Below are positions 1 to 11,278 of a stretch of 64,000 nt of DNA, piece by piece. The DNA is from Pantoea alfalfae. Lineage in GTDB: Bacteria > Pseudomonadota > Gammaproteobacteria > Enterobacterales > Enterobacteriaceae. Location: contig NZ_CP082292.1 of the NCBI RefSeq assembly GCF_019880205.1, positions 1,488,001 to 1,552,000 of the forward strand, read 5' to 3'. How positions within the stretch are numbered: the stretch's first letter is position 1; each line of letters opens with the position of its first letter. The position numbers and the translations under genes were made by a program. The notes under the pieces were generated by a model, which saw only the letters and a program-made list of their open reading frames with translations, was not told the origin of the DNA and ran no database searches.

Positions 1-899
1 TAGACCTGCAGGTTCACATCCACCGCGTTCAGCAGCGGCGTGGCAAGCCCGTTTCGTTTCGCCCGCAGCAGCAGGTCACCGATGATCTGATCGGCTTCAA
101 TATCATAACCTTGAGTGAGATCGCGGTACATTGAGGAGGTCATCGGGGTCGCGGGATTGTTTAACAGCTCAAAAATGCGGGCCGTCACCGCCGGGCGCGG
201 CTGATAGCCTTCGGCAGTAATGACAGACAGAATCTCCGTAAAGATCCCCTGTAGCAGCGCTTCGCCGCCGCGCGAGGTGAGGATCTGCCGGGTATCGCCG
301 CGTGCCAGGCAGCAGACCGCGCCGAGCGTGCTGAGCAGCAGCCACTTCTCCCACAGCTCATCCATGATGTTATCGCTGAACAGGGTATCAACCTGACAGT
401 CGCGCAGCGCGGCATCAACCCGTTGCAGCCGTTCATCATTATTGCCGTCCAGCGCGCCGTAAAAGATCTGATGCAGCGGTGTCATCTGGATGATTTCGCC
501 CTGTTCGCCCAGCGTAGCGTTGATCTTGCACAGGCCGCCAATCACCTTATCTTCGCCGAAGCGCTGTTGCAGCGTCGCGATGTGCCGCATTCCGTTAAGA
601 ATCGGCATAATCAGCGTGTCCGGGCCGACCGCAGGTGCAATGTCCTCCATCACCTGTTCAAGGGCAAAGCTCTTCACCGTCACAATAATCAGATCATAGT
701 GGCCCGTCAGGGTGCTGACCTGCGTCAGCTGCGGCTGTAACGTTTCGGTACCCTGCGGCGTCTGCAGCACCAGCCCGTTGTTTTGCAGCTGCTGATAACG
801 GCGTTCACGCACCAGAAAAGTCACGTCCTGACCTGCCTGAGCCAGTCGTGCACCAAAGTATCCACCGGTCGCGCCGGCGCCTGCCATCAGAATCCGCAT
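1..899 (-). CDS. 2-dehydropantoate 2-reductase-like protein (3' end cut by window)
   Basis: Ketopantoate reductase (PanE/ApbA) family, which reduces 2-dehydropantoate to pantoate with NADPH. The start is the ATG at 899; the reading frame stays open to base 1, so the C-terminus is missing. The N-terminus is a Rossmann fold with a GAGATGGYFGARL dinucleotide loop. It is followed by the family's KSF stretch in 'VTVKSFALEQ', an 'ILNGM' turn, and 'LWEKWLLLS', which carries the lysine region used in catalysis. Many enteric genomes hold panE paralogues of unknown substrate, so panE itself is not assigned. No operon partner is visible: the next leftward gene ends at 1080, about 180 bases away. Confidence 0.85.
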   Translation of the reverse strand, partial: MRILMAGAGATGGYFGARLAQAGQDVTFLVRERRYQQLQNNGLVLQTPQGTETLQPQLTQVSTLTGHYDLIIVTVKSFALEQVMEDIAPAVGPDTLIMPILNGMRHIATLQQRFGEDKVIGGLCKINATLGEQGEIIQMTPLHQIFYGALDGNNDERLQRVDAALRDCQVDTLFSDNIMDELWEKWLLLSTLGAVCCLARGDTRQILTSRGGEALLQGIFTEILSVITAEGYQPRPAVTARIFELLNNPATPMTSSMYRDLTQGYDIEADQIIGDLLLRAKRNGLATPLLNAVDVNLQV

Positions 900-1079
900 T
901 CCACTCTCCCTTTGCTGAAAACCTTTACCTTAGAACGCCGCGAGCGTGCTTACCAGCGTTAGCCTCCGGCGTAGCGTTTCGGGGTGCGTGAAAAAACAGG
1001 CAGGGAAAGCATGAGCAGTGAGGCGAGAATGCAGAAAAATCAGATTTTCCCGGTCAGCAGGGCGAATTAGCGTGCGGCG

Positions 1080-1853
1080 TTAAAGCCGGGTGACGCCCAG
1101 CTCGGCAGCCTGCTGTTCCCACGCCAGCACGTCCTGATAATCGTCTCGCTGCACCGGGCTGAATCCACTGATGAGATTGTCGTCGCAGACGCTGCGAAAG
1201 GCGGGATCGTTTACCAGCTGATGCAGCGCTGTACGCAACGTCTCCAGCCGGGCGGCTGACGTTGAGGCGGCCGTAATCAGCGGCAATCCGGGTGCGGCGG
1301 GTGTCTCACCGATGATATGCAGGCCGCGCAGTTCATCCGGCGCATAGCGCGCCAGCAGCGCCCAACTCACACAGTCGATAGCAGCGATATCTGCCTGCGA
1401 ATCACGCAGCGCTGCCAGCGACTGACGGTGTCCGCCGCTCAGCAGCAGCTGTGAAAAGGTCACGCCCTGACGCGCCGCCACAAACCGCAGCGCGTTATAG
1501 CCGGATTGCGAGTCCGGGCTGTTAGCCACGGCCCGCTGACCGTTGAAATCGGCCAGCGTCGCCTGTTTATCCCGCGCCACCAGCCAGCTGCGATAATCGC
1601 GCCCGCTGCAGCCCGCAGCCTGATAGTGAAAGGTGCCGACCAACTGAACCGCCGGTAACTGGCTGACCAGCGGATAGCCGCAGGTCTGACTCAGCAGCAA
1701 CCGGTCATCCCGCCAGTGGACCAGCAGATCGTCAGGCCAGACCGGCTGTGCCTCTGTGTCATGCTGCGCCAGCAGCGTAACCACAGCCTGCATCAATGCC
1801 CGCGTGGCAGGCGGATGGAGCGCATACATGGGCAAAGCGAGCAGATTATTCAT
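1080..1853 (-). CDS. PhnD-like substrate-binding-type protein, no signal peptide
   Basis: A 257-residue protein related to the phosphate/phosphonate-binding (PhnD) periplasmic-protein superfamily. It has the motif order of that fold: 'CGYPLVSQL' near residue 70, 'GTFHYQAAGCSGRDYRSWLVAR' near 85-105, 'NSPDSQSGYNALR' near 120-133, 'SGGHRQSLAALRDSQADIAAIDCVSWALL' near 150-180. The start is taken at 1853 (MNNLLALP), which overlaps the 3' end of the upstream desaturase gene by 8 bases and suggests translational coupling. No secretion signal is visible, unlike a true periplasmic binding protein, and no ABC permease or ATPase lies nearby. It may therefore be a cytoplasmic or orphan sensor. Function unknown. 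Confidence 0.7.
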   Translation of the reverse strand: MNNLLALPMYALHPPATRALMQAVVTLLAQHDTEAQPVWPDDLLVHWRDDRLLLSQTCGYPLVSQLPAVQLVGTFHYQAAGCSGRDYRSWLVARDKQATLADFNGQRAVANSPDSQSGYNALRFVAARQGVTFSQLLLSGGHRQSLAALRDSQADIAAIDCVSWALLARYAPDELRGLHIIGETPAAPGLPLITAASTSAARLETLRTALHQLVNDPAFRSVCDDNLISGFSPVQRDDYQDVLAWEQQAAELGVTRL

Positions 1854-2811
1854 GGGTTTTCTCCCCTGAGCGGCCCGGATGGGCATTGACCCCGACCGGT
1901 CTGGCCCAGAACTGACGCAGCCAGACCCGGTAGCCCGCCACCCGAAAACCGTGGTTGCGCTGATAGTATTGCTCGCGGTCGCGCAGATAGAGCGGGCGCA
2001 GGCCATACCACGGAACGCCAGGCAGATCGTGATGCACTGAATGGTAGTTCAGATTCAGAAACAGTATGCGCCAGGGCCAGGCCGCTTCATTATTCACCGA
2101 ACGTGCCAGCGGGTCTTCCGCTGCACGATGTTCATAAAAGGATCGTATTTTGGTCAGCGCCAGCGCCGGATAACTTACCGCCAGCAGATACCACAGCGGC
2201 GAAAACCCGAGCTCCGCCATCCAGTAAAACAGCAGAGCCAGCAGCGCGCCATGCAGCAGCCACATGCCCGTCGCAGAGCGATCGCCACGTCGCAACGCCT
2301 GCCACATCCCGCCAACGGTCGACGCGATATCCAGTAGCGGGCCGAGCAGCAACCGTCCCGGAAACGTGTTTCGCAGATGAATCAGCCGCTGCTGCCAGCG
2401 CGGCAACTGCGCCCAGCGTGCAGCGGAGAAATAGTAGGTTTCCGGGTCCTCATCTGGCTCGGTCAGGGTGTGATTGCGATGATGGGCCAGATGAGAGTCG
2501 CGATACAGACCATAGGGATACCAGACCGCCAGCGGCAGGGTGCCGAACAGCTGGTTCATTCTCGGCCAGCGCGTGGGATGGCCATGGATCAGCTCGTGCT
2601 GCAGTGACATATACCAGGTGGTAAAGACGATCAGCAGCAGGGTAGCGGGCAGTCGTCCCAGCGTCTGCCAGTTAAGCATCACCGGGAACCAGCCGCCGTA
2701 AATCACGCCCATCAGCAGCCAGGTCGGCAGTTCGCTGCGCCAGAGCCAGCTGCGCGCGCGTTGTTTCAGCCAGGCGCGCTGCTGTAAAGAGAGATAGCCG
2801 TTGTGCATCAT
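1846..2811 (-). CDS. membrane fatty-acid desaturase family protein
   Basis: Integral-membrane di-iron oxygenase of the fatty-acid desaturase / carotenoid hydroxylase superfamily, 321 residues. All three histidine boxes are present: HELIHGH at residues 72-78, HLAHHRNH around 107-114 and HSVHH at 257-261. Hydrophobic stretches at about 31-70 and 183-225 fit transmembrane helices. The likely substrate is a fatty acyl chain or other lipid; the sequence does not fix it. It is the first gene of a two-gene leftward unit with the PhnD-like gene (8-base overlap). The tandem start Met-Met lies at 2811. Confidence 0.8.
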   Translation of the reverse strand: MMHNGYLSLQQRAWLKQRARSWLWRSELPTWLLMGVIYGGWFPVMLNWQTLGRLPATLLLIVFTTWYMSLQHELIHGHPTRWPRMNQLFGTLPLAVWYPYGLYRDSHLAHHRNHTLTEPDEDPETYYFSAARWAQLPRWQQRLIHLRNTFPGRLLLGPLLDIASTVGGMWQALRRGDRSATGMWLLHGALLALLFYWMAELGFSPLWYLLAVSYPALALTKIRSFYEHRAAEDPLARSVNNEAAWPWRILFLNLNYHSVHHDLPGVPWYGLRPLYLRDREQYYQRNHGFRVAGYRVWLRQFWARPVGVNAHPGRSGEKTHE

Positions 2812-3016
2812 TCACCTGACAGCGGAAGCAAGAGTCTGGAGAGTGAAAGAAAGGACGAACAAAGACAAAGTGGATAATCTGCTTAGCTATGTCGAAATTC
2901 CTGAATATGGCGCTTAAAGATATTCACTATCAGTCGCCGCGTGGAGGGCGTAACCTTTCCTTATCAAAAATCGCCTATAGCCCACAGGCGCTTACCGCCT
3001 GTCAGGAGAAATACAG
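2812..3016. promoter_or_regulatory. divergent intergenic region, desaturase / LLM gene
   Basis: This 205-base gap must hold the promoters of the leftward desaturase unit and the rightward LLM gene. A short inverted repeat with GAATAT and ATATTC arms lies at about 2902-2925. A clear ribosome-binding sequence AGGAG at about 3003-3007 serves the ATG at 3017. No regulator site can be named. Confidence 0.35.
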
Positions 3017-4039
3017 ATGAAAAATATCGGCTTCTTATCCTTTGGTCACTGGACGCCTTCGTCGCAGTCCGCCACCCGCACCGCGCAGGATGTGTTACTG
3101 CAATCGATCGACTTAGCGGTCGCTGCTGAGGAGCTGGGCGCAGATGGCGCTTACTTCCGTGTCCACCATTTTGCCCGTCAGCTCAGCTCGCCGTTTCCGC
3201 TGCTGGCTGCCGTGGCAGCGCGGACCCGCAAAATTGAGATCGGTACCGGTGTTATTGACATGCGTTACGAAAACCCGCTTTACATGGTGGAAGATGCCAG
3301 CGCGGCAGACCTCATCTCCAACGGGCGTCTGCAGCTGGGCCTGAGCCGCGGTTCACCTGAGCAGGTGATCGATGGCTGGCGCTACTTTGGTTTTGAACCG
3401 AAAGCGGGTGAAAGCGATGCGGATATGGGCCGTCGTCACACCGAAGAGTTCCTGGACGTGCTGCGCGGCGAAGGCTTTGCAAAGCCGAATCCACAGCCAA
3501 TGTTCCCGAACCCGCCGGGCCTGCTGCGACCAGAGCCGCTTTCGGAAGGGCTGCGTGATCGCATCTGGTGGGGCTCCGGTTCCAATGCCACCGCAGAATG
3601 GGCAGCAAAAATGGGCATGAACCTGCAAAGTTCAACCCTGAAAGATGATGAAACCGGCGAGCCATTCCACATTCAGCAGGCGAAACAGATCCGCGCCTAC
3701 CGCGAGGCCTGGAAAGCGGCGGGGCATCAGCATGCGCCACGCGTTTCCGTCAGTCGCAGCATCTTTGCGCTGGTGAATGATATGGACCGCGCCTACTTTG
3801 GCCGCAGCGGTAACGCTCAGGATTCCGTTGGTTTCCTGGATGAGAAAACCCGTGCCATCTTTGGCCGCAGCTACGCCGCAGAGCCTGAAGTACTGATTAA
3901 GCAGCTGGCGCAGGATGAGGCGATTGCTGAAGCGGATACGCTGCTGTTGACCGTGCCTAACCAGCTTGGTGTCGCCTACAACGCCCATGTGATTGAGGCA
4001 ATTCTGAAGTATGTTGCCCCGGAACTCGGCTGGCGTTAA
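3017..4039 (+). CDS. LLM-class flavin-dependent monooxygenase
   Basis: A 340-residue bacterial-luciferase-like oxidoreductase, predicted (beta/alpha)8 barrel using reduced FMN and O2. Family signs are 'MKNIGFLSFGHW' at the first strand, 'EELGADGAYFRVHHFA' near 38-53, 'RTRKIEIGTGVIDMRYENPLYMVEDASAADLISNGRLQLGLSRGS' near 70-115, and 'RIWWGSGSNATAEWAAKMGMNL' near 178-199. The start follows a good AGGAG. It stands alone, ending at a strong hairpin terminator, with no flavin reductase beside it. It resembles the LLM protein encoded at 14265-15314 in overall layout. Substrate unknown. Confidence 0.85.
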   Translation: MKNIGFLSFGHWTPSSQSATRTAQDVLLQSIDLAVAAEELGADGAYFRVHHFARQLSSPFPLLAAVAARTRKIEIGTGVIDMRYENPLYMVEDASAADLISNGRLQLGLSRGSPEQVIDGWRYFGFEPKAGESDADMGRRHTEEFLDVLRGEGFAKPNPQPMFPNPPGLLRPEPLSEGLRDRIWWGSGSNATAEWAAKMGMNLQSSTLKDDETGEPFHIQQAKQIRAYREAWKAAGHQHAPRVSVSRSIFALVNDMDRAYFGRSGNAQDSVGFLDEKTRAIFGRSYAAEPEVLIKQLAQDEAIAEADTLLLTVPNQLGVAYNAHVIEAILKYVAPELGWR

Positions 4040-4049
4040 GTCACTACCC

Positions 4050-4080
4050 GAGCGCCCGCGCAAGCGGGCGCTCAGTTGTT
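4050..4080 (+). terminator. intrinsic terminator after the LLM gene
   Basis: A perfect 10-bp stem, GAGCGCCCGC (4050-4059) with GCGGGCGCTC (4064-4073), closes a GCAA loop and is followed by a short T-rich tail. It lies 11 bases past the stop codon at 4039. Confidence 0.85.
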
Positions 4081-4386
4081 TCTCCATAAACCTGTATTAC
4101 CTGTCATTCACCTCTGCGATCGTTAACGTTTTTTAATCATTTTCTCTTTTCGTCTTTCTGCCGCTCTTGTCTGGCGTGTGTTCCGTCCATTCCATCAACT
4201 ACACCGGTTTAGCCAGCGACCGCGGCTAAATCTGGTCAGGCCGTTGTTCTGCCAGCATTGAATAAGACGGTTGTGCAACCGGTTGTGTCGGAATAGTCTG
4301 ATGCAGGTCGGTGCCGCTTCGTTGATGATTCCGGGTAGTAACATCCGTTGCGACATTGCTGGAAGCTGTTGAAATAAACCTTATTC

Positions 4387-4423
4387 AAAGGGATAAGCTA
4401 TCAATCTTATAGGATGAGACAGG
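4387..4423 (+). promoter_or_regulatory. OxyR-like binding site upstream of katG
   Basis: The spacing pattern of the OxyR consensus (ATAG-N7-CTAT-N7-ATAG-N7-CTAT) is seen as AAAG (4387-4390), CTAT (4398-4401), ATAG (4409-4412) and CAGG (4420-4423). The two inner elements match fully and the first matches 3 of 4. 'CTATCAAT' also matches the longer consensus. A TATAGA hexamer at about 4445-4450 is a possible -10. The rest of the gap from 4081 to 4386 shows nothing recognisable. Confidence 0.65.
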
Positions 4424-4449
4424 TGTGAGTTCCTGAAGATCCTCTATAG

Positions 4450-6702
<2,253 letters not shown>

Positions 6703-6727
6703 TTGCTGTTGACGTTGTAAAAACCAG

Positions 6728-6757
6728 AAACCCGCTGATGTCAGCGGGTTTTTTTTG
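6728..6757 (+). terminator. katG terminator
   Basis: A stem AAACCCGCTGA (6728-6738) with TCAGCGGGTTT (6741-6751) continues into a run of T, about 25 bases after the katG stop. Confidence 0.9.
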
Positions 6758-6939
6758 CGTGTCTGAAAGCCTCAGGGGAGTAAAGGCATGTTCAGAAAAT
6801 CTGTTCCTGTCGGGTATTAAAGCTCAATTACCTCTTCAGCGATGACGCTTAAAACATAAATGTTATTGCTTAATTGGCATTTCGGATGCGCTCTGTCACC
6901 AGATAAAGTCATTTTATTATTCTGACTGACGGACTGGCT

Positions 6940-8151
6940 ATGATGATCAGATTCTCTTTTTTATGGCCCCTTTTTACGCTCGATTTCATCTTACATTTCA
7001 GCAGAGCACTCACTTTCACGTTCTTTCCCATCTACCTTTCACAGACACTGCAGTTTAATCCGCTGATGACAGGCTATGCGCTGGGAGGCAGTCTGGTGAT
7101 AGCGACGGTGGCGGGTGTCTGGTGTGGCGTGTTAATTGATCGCTTCACCCCTCTGCGGTCCCTTTTTCTGGCGATTCTCCTCTCGGTTGTTGTCTATGAC
7201 TTATTAACACACGTCCAACACTTCATTCAGGTTTTTATTTTATTGATCATGATTGAGGTCGCTTTTACCACCATGCACCTCGCAGTAAAATCGCTTCTGT
7301 CAGGCTTGTTGCCTGCTGACCAACGAGGTGCTGCCTTTTCGGTTACCTATACCCTGATTAATATCGCTTTTTGCAGTGCGCCGATTCTCGGTATTCTCGC
7401 CAGTCACTATGCCGTACATGCGCCGATGTGGTTGTCCGCAGGATTAAGTTTTATTTCACTCTGCATACTCAGCCTGTACTACCGACGTTACGATGCTCAT
7501 CTGCAGGTAAACTCTCCCGTTAACGGGCCGAAAACCAGCCTGAAGCAGACGTTCAGCGTATTAATCAGCGATTATCGGTTGCAGCTTTTTACCCTTGGGG
7601 GGTTGTTCAGCGCGCTGGTCTATGGCCGTTTTGCGACGTATTTATCGCAGTATCTGGGATATGTGGTCAGCGAGTCAGAAGCACTGAGGTTGATTACGTT
7701 GATTGTCAGTATCAACGCAGCAACGGTCATTCTGTTGCAGTACGTTATTGGCAAAAGGATCACCCAGAAAAATAGGGTGCTCAGTGTGATGGCCGGAACC
7801 GGATTACTGGTGATGGGATTATATTTCTACCATGTCTCTGAACTGACCCTGTTCTGGATTATCGCCACCATACTCTTCTCGTTAGGCGAGGTCATTCTTG
7901 TTCCGTCGGAGTTTCTTTTTATCGATTCTATTGCCCGTGATGATATGAAAGGGGCCTACTTCGGTGTGCAGAATATTGCGATGTCAGGCGGCGGAGCCAA
8001 CGCTATTCTTTTCGGCTACCTGCTCAACAGCCATCTTATCCCGCCATCCGCCATCTTCTATTTACTGATTCTGTTTGCCCTGCTGGGATGTGCTTTATAC
8101 CTTATTGGCATTCGCCAGAAAAACAGGGTGGTGCCAGCCAGAGAGTCCTGA
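6940..8151 (+). CDS. MFS transporter
   Basis: A 403-residue major facilitator superfamily protein with about 12 hydrophobic segments and a cytoplasmic loop near residues 185-205. The family loop between helices 2 and 3 reads 'GVLIDRFTPLRSL' (residues 67-79), matching the G-x-x-x-D-R pattern. It resembles small drug or metabolite efflux carriers, but no substrate can be read. The Met-Met start at 6940 has only a weak purine-rich stretch before it. It is a single-gene unit between the katG terminator and the hairpin at 8197. Confidence 0.85.
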   Translation: MMIRFSFLWPLFTLDFILHFSRALTFTFFPIYLSQTLQFNPLMTGYALGGSLVIATVAGVWCGVLIDRFTPLRSLFLAILLSVVVYDLLTHVQHFIQVFILLIMIEVAFTTMHLAVKSLLSGLLPADQRGAAFSVTYTLINIAFCSAPILGILASHYAVHAPMWLSAGLSFISLCILSLYYRRYDAHLQVNSPVNGPKTSLKQTFSVLISDYRLQLFTLGGLFSALVYGRFATYLSQYLGYVVSESEALRLITLIVSINAATVILLQYVIGKRITQKNRVLSVMAGTGLLVMGLYFYHVSELTLFWIIATILFSLGEVILVPSEFLFIDSIARDDMKGAYFGVQNIAMSGGGANAILFGYLLNSHLIPPSAIFYLLILFALLGCALYLIGIRQKNRVVPARES

Positions 8152-8196
8152 GCGCTGCCCGGACGGGATAAGAGAAGTGAAATAATACCCAACAAA

Positions 8197-8226
8197 AAAC
8201 CCGCTCAGGTTTCCCTGAGCGGGTTT
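8197..8226. terminator. bidirectional terminator, paralogue of the tRNA-Asn terminators
   Basis: A 13-bp stem AAACCCGCTCAGG (8197-8209) pairs with CCTGAGCGGGTTT (8214-8226). A-runs on the left and T on the right allow termination in both directions, serving the MFS gene and the leftward ABC operon. The stem core CCGCTCAGG-TTTC-CCTGAGCGG is identical to that of the terminator after tRNA-Asn at 44242-44275 and closely matches the one at 18759-18790. Confidence 0.85.
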
Positions 8227-8232
8227 ACGAAT

Positions 8233-8258
8233 CTGGCTCATCTGACCGGGCACGTCTT
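8233..8258 (-). pseudogene. remnant of a tRNA-Asn 3' end
   Basis: Directly after the terminator, in the place where the two intact tRNA-Asn genes lie at their own copies of this terminator, the sequence reads TGGCTCATCTGACCGGGCA. The intact copies read TGGCTCCTCTGACTGGACT. This corresponds to the CCA end, acceptor stem and T-stem of a minus-strand tRNA-Asn. The rest of the tRNA is gone. It could be a decayed tRNA gene or the far attachment scar of an insertion; the similarity is short (about 16 of 19 bases), but its position beside the same terminator makes chance unlikely. Confidence 0.6.
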
Positions 8259-8283
8259 TGCCAGTAACTGACTACTCATCACG

Positions 8284-9354
8284 CTAAACCTGAATGATAT
8301 CTCTGTCAGGACCGCCCTGATGACCACTAATAGTTGCGGGTTTCACAAATCTGGTTGCTCTGTCTGGTGAAACTCCCACTCTGTTTTGCTGGACCAAATG
8401 ACACGCTACATGGTGCCCTGGCGACGCTTCACGTAATTCCGGTACTGCCTCGCGGCACTGCGTTTCCGCCAGCGGGCAGCGTGACGAGAAGCGGCAGCCG
8501 GATGGCGGGTGTGACGGATCCGGAATCTCCCCCTTAATCACCGCGATGGGTTCATGTTGTGGGTCGAGCGTCGGTACGGCGGCCAGTAGCGCCTGCGTGT
8601 AAGGATGCAGCGGCTGACTGAACAGGGTGTCGCGGCTGGCGGTCTCCACCAGTTGCCCGAGATACATTACCGCCACGTCATCGCAAAGATGTTCCACCAC
8701 GCCGAGGTCATGCGAAATAAACAGGAAGGTGACGCCGAGGTCATCGCGCAGATCGGAAAACAGGTTGATGATCTGTGCCTGAATGGAGACATCCAGCGCT
8801 GAAATGGGCTCATCGGCGATAATAAAGTCCGGATTGAGAATCAGTGCCCGGGCAATGCCAATGCGCTGGCGTTGTCCCCCCGAGAATTCATGCGGGAAAC
8901 GCGGATAATGCTGCGGAGCCAGCCCGCAAATCTTCATTACCGCGATTACCCTGTCGTACAACTCCGCTCGGGTGCAGAGTTTGTGTGCCAGTAACGCCTC
9001 ACCAATCGCATCGCCGATACGCATACGCGGATTGAGAGAGCTGTAGGGATCCTGAAACACCAGCTGGATTTTGGGACGCAGCGCCTGCATTTCCCGCGCC
9101 GTCAGCGTCGACAGGTCCTGTCCCCGATACTTAATCGTGCCAGCGGTTTTATCATATAAGCCCAGCAGTGTGCGGCCTACGGTGGTTTTGCCGCTACCGG
9201 ATTCGCCCACCAGACCGAAGATGGTGCCCGGACGGATGCGAAAGCTGACACCGTCAACGGCACGAAGCTGCCCGGTTTCCTGACCAAACAGGCCGTCGCG
9301 TATCGGGAAGTGCTTCTTCAGCGCGTCCACTTCAATGATGTATTCAGAACTCAT
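8284..9354 (-). CDS. peptide-type ABC transporter ATP-binding protein (DppF/OppF-like)
   Basis: A 356-residue ATPase subunit of an oligopeptide/dipeptide-type importer. It has Walker A '[12 protein letters not shown]' near residues 51-62, a Q-loop '[18 protein letters not shown]' near 98-115, signature '[15 protein letters not shown]', Walker B '[14 protein letters not shown]' and the switch histidine in '[12 protein letters not shown]'. The C-terminal family domain carries '[22 protein letters not shown]', with the cysteine cluster typical of OppD/OppF proteins. It is the last gene of a five-gene leftward operon; its ATG overlaps the stop of the preceding ATPase gene by 4 bases. Confidence 0.93.
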   Translation of the reverse strand: MSSEYIIEVDALKKHFPIRDGLFGQETGQLRAVDGVSFRIRPGTIFGLVGESGSGKTTVGRTLLGLYDKTAGTIKYRGQDLSTLTAREMQALRPKIQLVFQDPYSSLNPRMRIGDAIGEALLAHKLCTRAELYDRVIAVMKICGLAPQHYPRFPHEFSGGQRQRIGIARALILNPDFIIADEPISALDVSIQAQIINLFSDLRDDLGVTFLFISHDLGVVEHLCDDVAVMYLGQLVETASRDTLFSQPLHPYTQALLAAVPTLDPQHEPIAVIKGEIPDPSHPPSGCRFSSRCPLAETQCREAVPELREASPGHHVACHLVQQNRVGVSPDRATRFVKPATISGHQGGPDRDIIQV

Positions 9355-10331
9355 GCGAAAGATTCCACTTTTTCACTGTGAAAACAGGCGGCCTGCCGCG
9401 TTGTACCCACCAGCGGCGGTATGCCTGTCCGGCAAATTTCGCTGGCGCGTTCGCAGCGGTCAAAAAAAGCGCAGAATGCGGGCAGCGCGGCAAGGTCCGG
9501 CACCTGGCCGGGGATGGAGTAGAGCCGACGTCGCCGCTCGCCGGGAACCGGTCGGGAGGCGATCAAGCCCTGGGTATAGGGATGCAGCGGATTACGCAGT
9601 ACCTCTGCGGTGGGGCCGTATTCAACAACCCGCCCGGCATACATCACGACTACCTGCTCCGCCATCCGGGCAATGACGCCCAAATCGTGGGTGATCAGCA
9701 TCAGCGCCATCTGGCTGGCACGGGCCTGATCGCGCAGCAGACGCAGAATCTGGGCCTGAACGGTGACGTCCAGCGCCGTGGTTGGCTCGTCGGCAATCAG
9801 CAGTTTCGGCTGGCAGCTGAGTGCCATCGCAATCATGATGCGTTGTAGCATGCCGCCGGAAAGCTGGTGCGGGTAGCTGGTCATCAGACTCTCCGCGCGC
9901 GCCAGTCCGACGCGGCTAATCAGCGCGATCGCCTGCTGCCAGGCGGCTTTAGGTGATTCCCCCCGATGGCGAATCAATGGCTCACACAGCTGCTCGCCAA
10001 TGGTCAGCACCGGATTCAGGGCGCTCATCGGTTCCTGAAAAATCATCGCCAGCTGGTTGCCTCGCAGGTCGGCCATCCTGGCGGGATTGAGTGTAAGCAG
10101 ATCCTGCCCCTGGAAGCGGATGGCTCCGCCGTCAATACGCGCGGCCTGAGGCGGCAACAGTCCCATCAACGACATGGCGGTAACGCTTTTGCCACAGCCG
10201 GATTCGCCGACAATACCCAGGGTCTGTCCGGCATGAATAGTAAAGGAGACCTCCTGCACGGCCTGCACACGCCCCTGTTCGACGGCAAAGGAGACGGATA
10301 ACTGTTCGAAGGTGATCAGTGGCTGGCTCAT
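9351..10331 (-). CDS. peptide-type ABC transporter ATP-binding protein (DppD/OppD-like)
   Basis: The second ATPase subunit, 326 residues. It has Walker A '[12 protein letters not shown]', Q-loop '[20 protein letters not shown]', signature '[15 protein letters not shown]', Walker B '[14 protein letters not shown]' and '[13 protein letters not shown]'. The C-terminal '[28 protein letters not shown]' is the Opp/Dpp cysteine-containing extension. The GGM in the signature replaces the common GGQ but is usual for the D-type subunit. It overlaps both neighbours by 4 bases, so the operon is tightly coupled. Confidence 0.93.
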   Translation of the reverse strand: MSQPLITFEQLSVSFAVEQGRVQAVQEVSFTIHAGQTLGIVGESGCGKSVTAMSLMGLLPPQAARIDGGAIRFQGQDLLTLNPARMADLRGNQLAMIFQEPMSALNPVLTIGEQLCEPLIRHRGESPKAAWQQAIALISRVGLARAESLMTSYPHQLSGGMLQRIMIAMALSCQPKLLIADEPTTALDVTVQAQILRLLRDQARASQMALMLITHDLGVIARMAEQVVVMYAGRVVEYGPTAEVLRNPLHPYTQGLIASRPVPGERRRRLYSIPGQVPDLAALPAFCAFFDRCERASEICRTGIPPLVGTTRQAACFHSEKVESFA

Positions 10332-11278
10332 TTCTGGCTCCGTTTCATGCGGGGATCGAGCGCATCACGCAAGCCGTCGCCCAGTACGTTAATGGCAACC
10401 ACGGTGATAAAGATGGCGATGCCTGGTGGCATCCACAGCCACGGGCGACGTTGAAAGTCGATCAGGCTATTGGCGGCATCCATCATATTGCCCCAGGAGG
10501 GGGTCGGCGGGACGACGCCAAGACCGAGATAGCTCAGCGCCGACTCGCTCAGAATGGCGTTCGCCACAGCCATCGTCGCCATGACCACCAGAATCGGGAT
10601 GGTATTGGGCAGCAGATGACCAAACAGGCGGCGACGTGATGACAGGCCCAGTACCTGCGTTGCCAGCATAAAATCACGCTCGCGCAGCGAAAGGATTTGC
10701 CCGCGCACCAGCCGCGCCAGTTTAGGCCACTCCAGCAGGCTCAGCATGATGACCACCATATAGATGCGCGCATCCGCTGAGAAATCGAGTTCCGACAGCA
10801 TGGCGCCGGCGACAATCAGCAGCGGCAGGCTGGGAATGGTCATGACCAGATCGGCCAGACGCATAATCAGCTTGTCGGTCAGGCCACCCGCGTAGCCCGA
10901 CACGGCACCGAGCAGATAACCCAGCGCCACCGACAGCAACATCGTCAGCAGGCCAATGGTCAGCGAAATGCGCCCGGCAAGGAGCAAACGGGTGTAGACG
11001 TCCCGCCCCAGAAAATCGGTTCCCAGCCAGTGCTGTGCCCCTGGCGGTTTATTGATCATCAGGGCATCCGTGGCGTCATCCTGCCACGGCGACCAGATCG
11101 GCCCCAGCACGCACCAGATCGCCATGACAATCAGTAAAACCAGGCACACCATCGCCAGCGGATTGCGCCGTAATGCCTGCCACGCCTGACGCCACGGTGA
11201 GGGCGTGGCCTGGGCAAGCGCCGGGATCACCGCTTTGCGCAGGCGGCGTTGCGTAGAAAAAAGTGAACTGATCATCAT
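10328..11278 (-). CDS. peptide-type ABC transporter permease (DppC/OppC-like)
   Basis: A 316-residue inner-membrane permease with the N-terminal OppC domain ('WRQAWQALRRNPLAMVCLVLLIVMAIWCVLGPI') and six hydrophobic segments. The EAA loop reads 'LVRGQILSLRERDFMLATQVLGLSSRRRLFGHLLPN' around residues 185-220, and 'GTDFLGRDVYTRLLLAGRISL' is typical of the family. It forms the channel with the B-type permease encoded just upstream (4-base overlap). Confidence 0.93.
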   Translation of the reverse strand: MMISSLFSTQRRLRKAVIPALAQATPSPWRQAWQALRRNPLAMVCLVLLIVMAIWCVLGPIWSPWQDDATDALMINKPPGAQHWLGTDFLGRDVYTRLLLAGRISLTIGLLTMLLSVALGYLLGAVSGYAGGLTDKLIMRLADLVMTIPSLPLLIVAGAMLSELDFSADARIYMVVIMLSLLEWPKLARLVRGQILSLRERDFMLATQVLGLSSRRRLFGHLLPNTIPILVVMATMAVANAILSESALSYLGLGVVPPTPSWGNMMDAANSLIDFQRRPWLWMPPGIAIFITVVAINVLGDGLRDALDPRMKRSQK

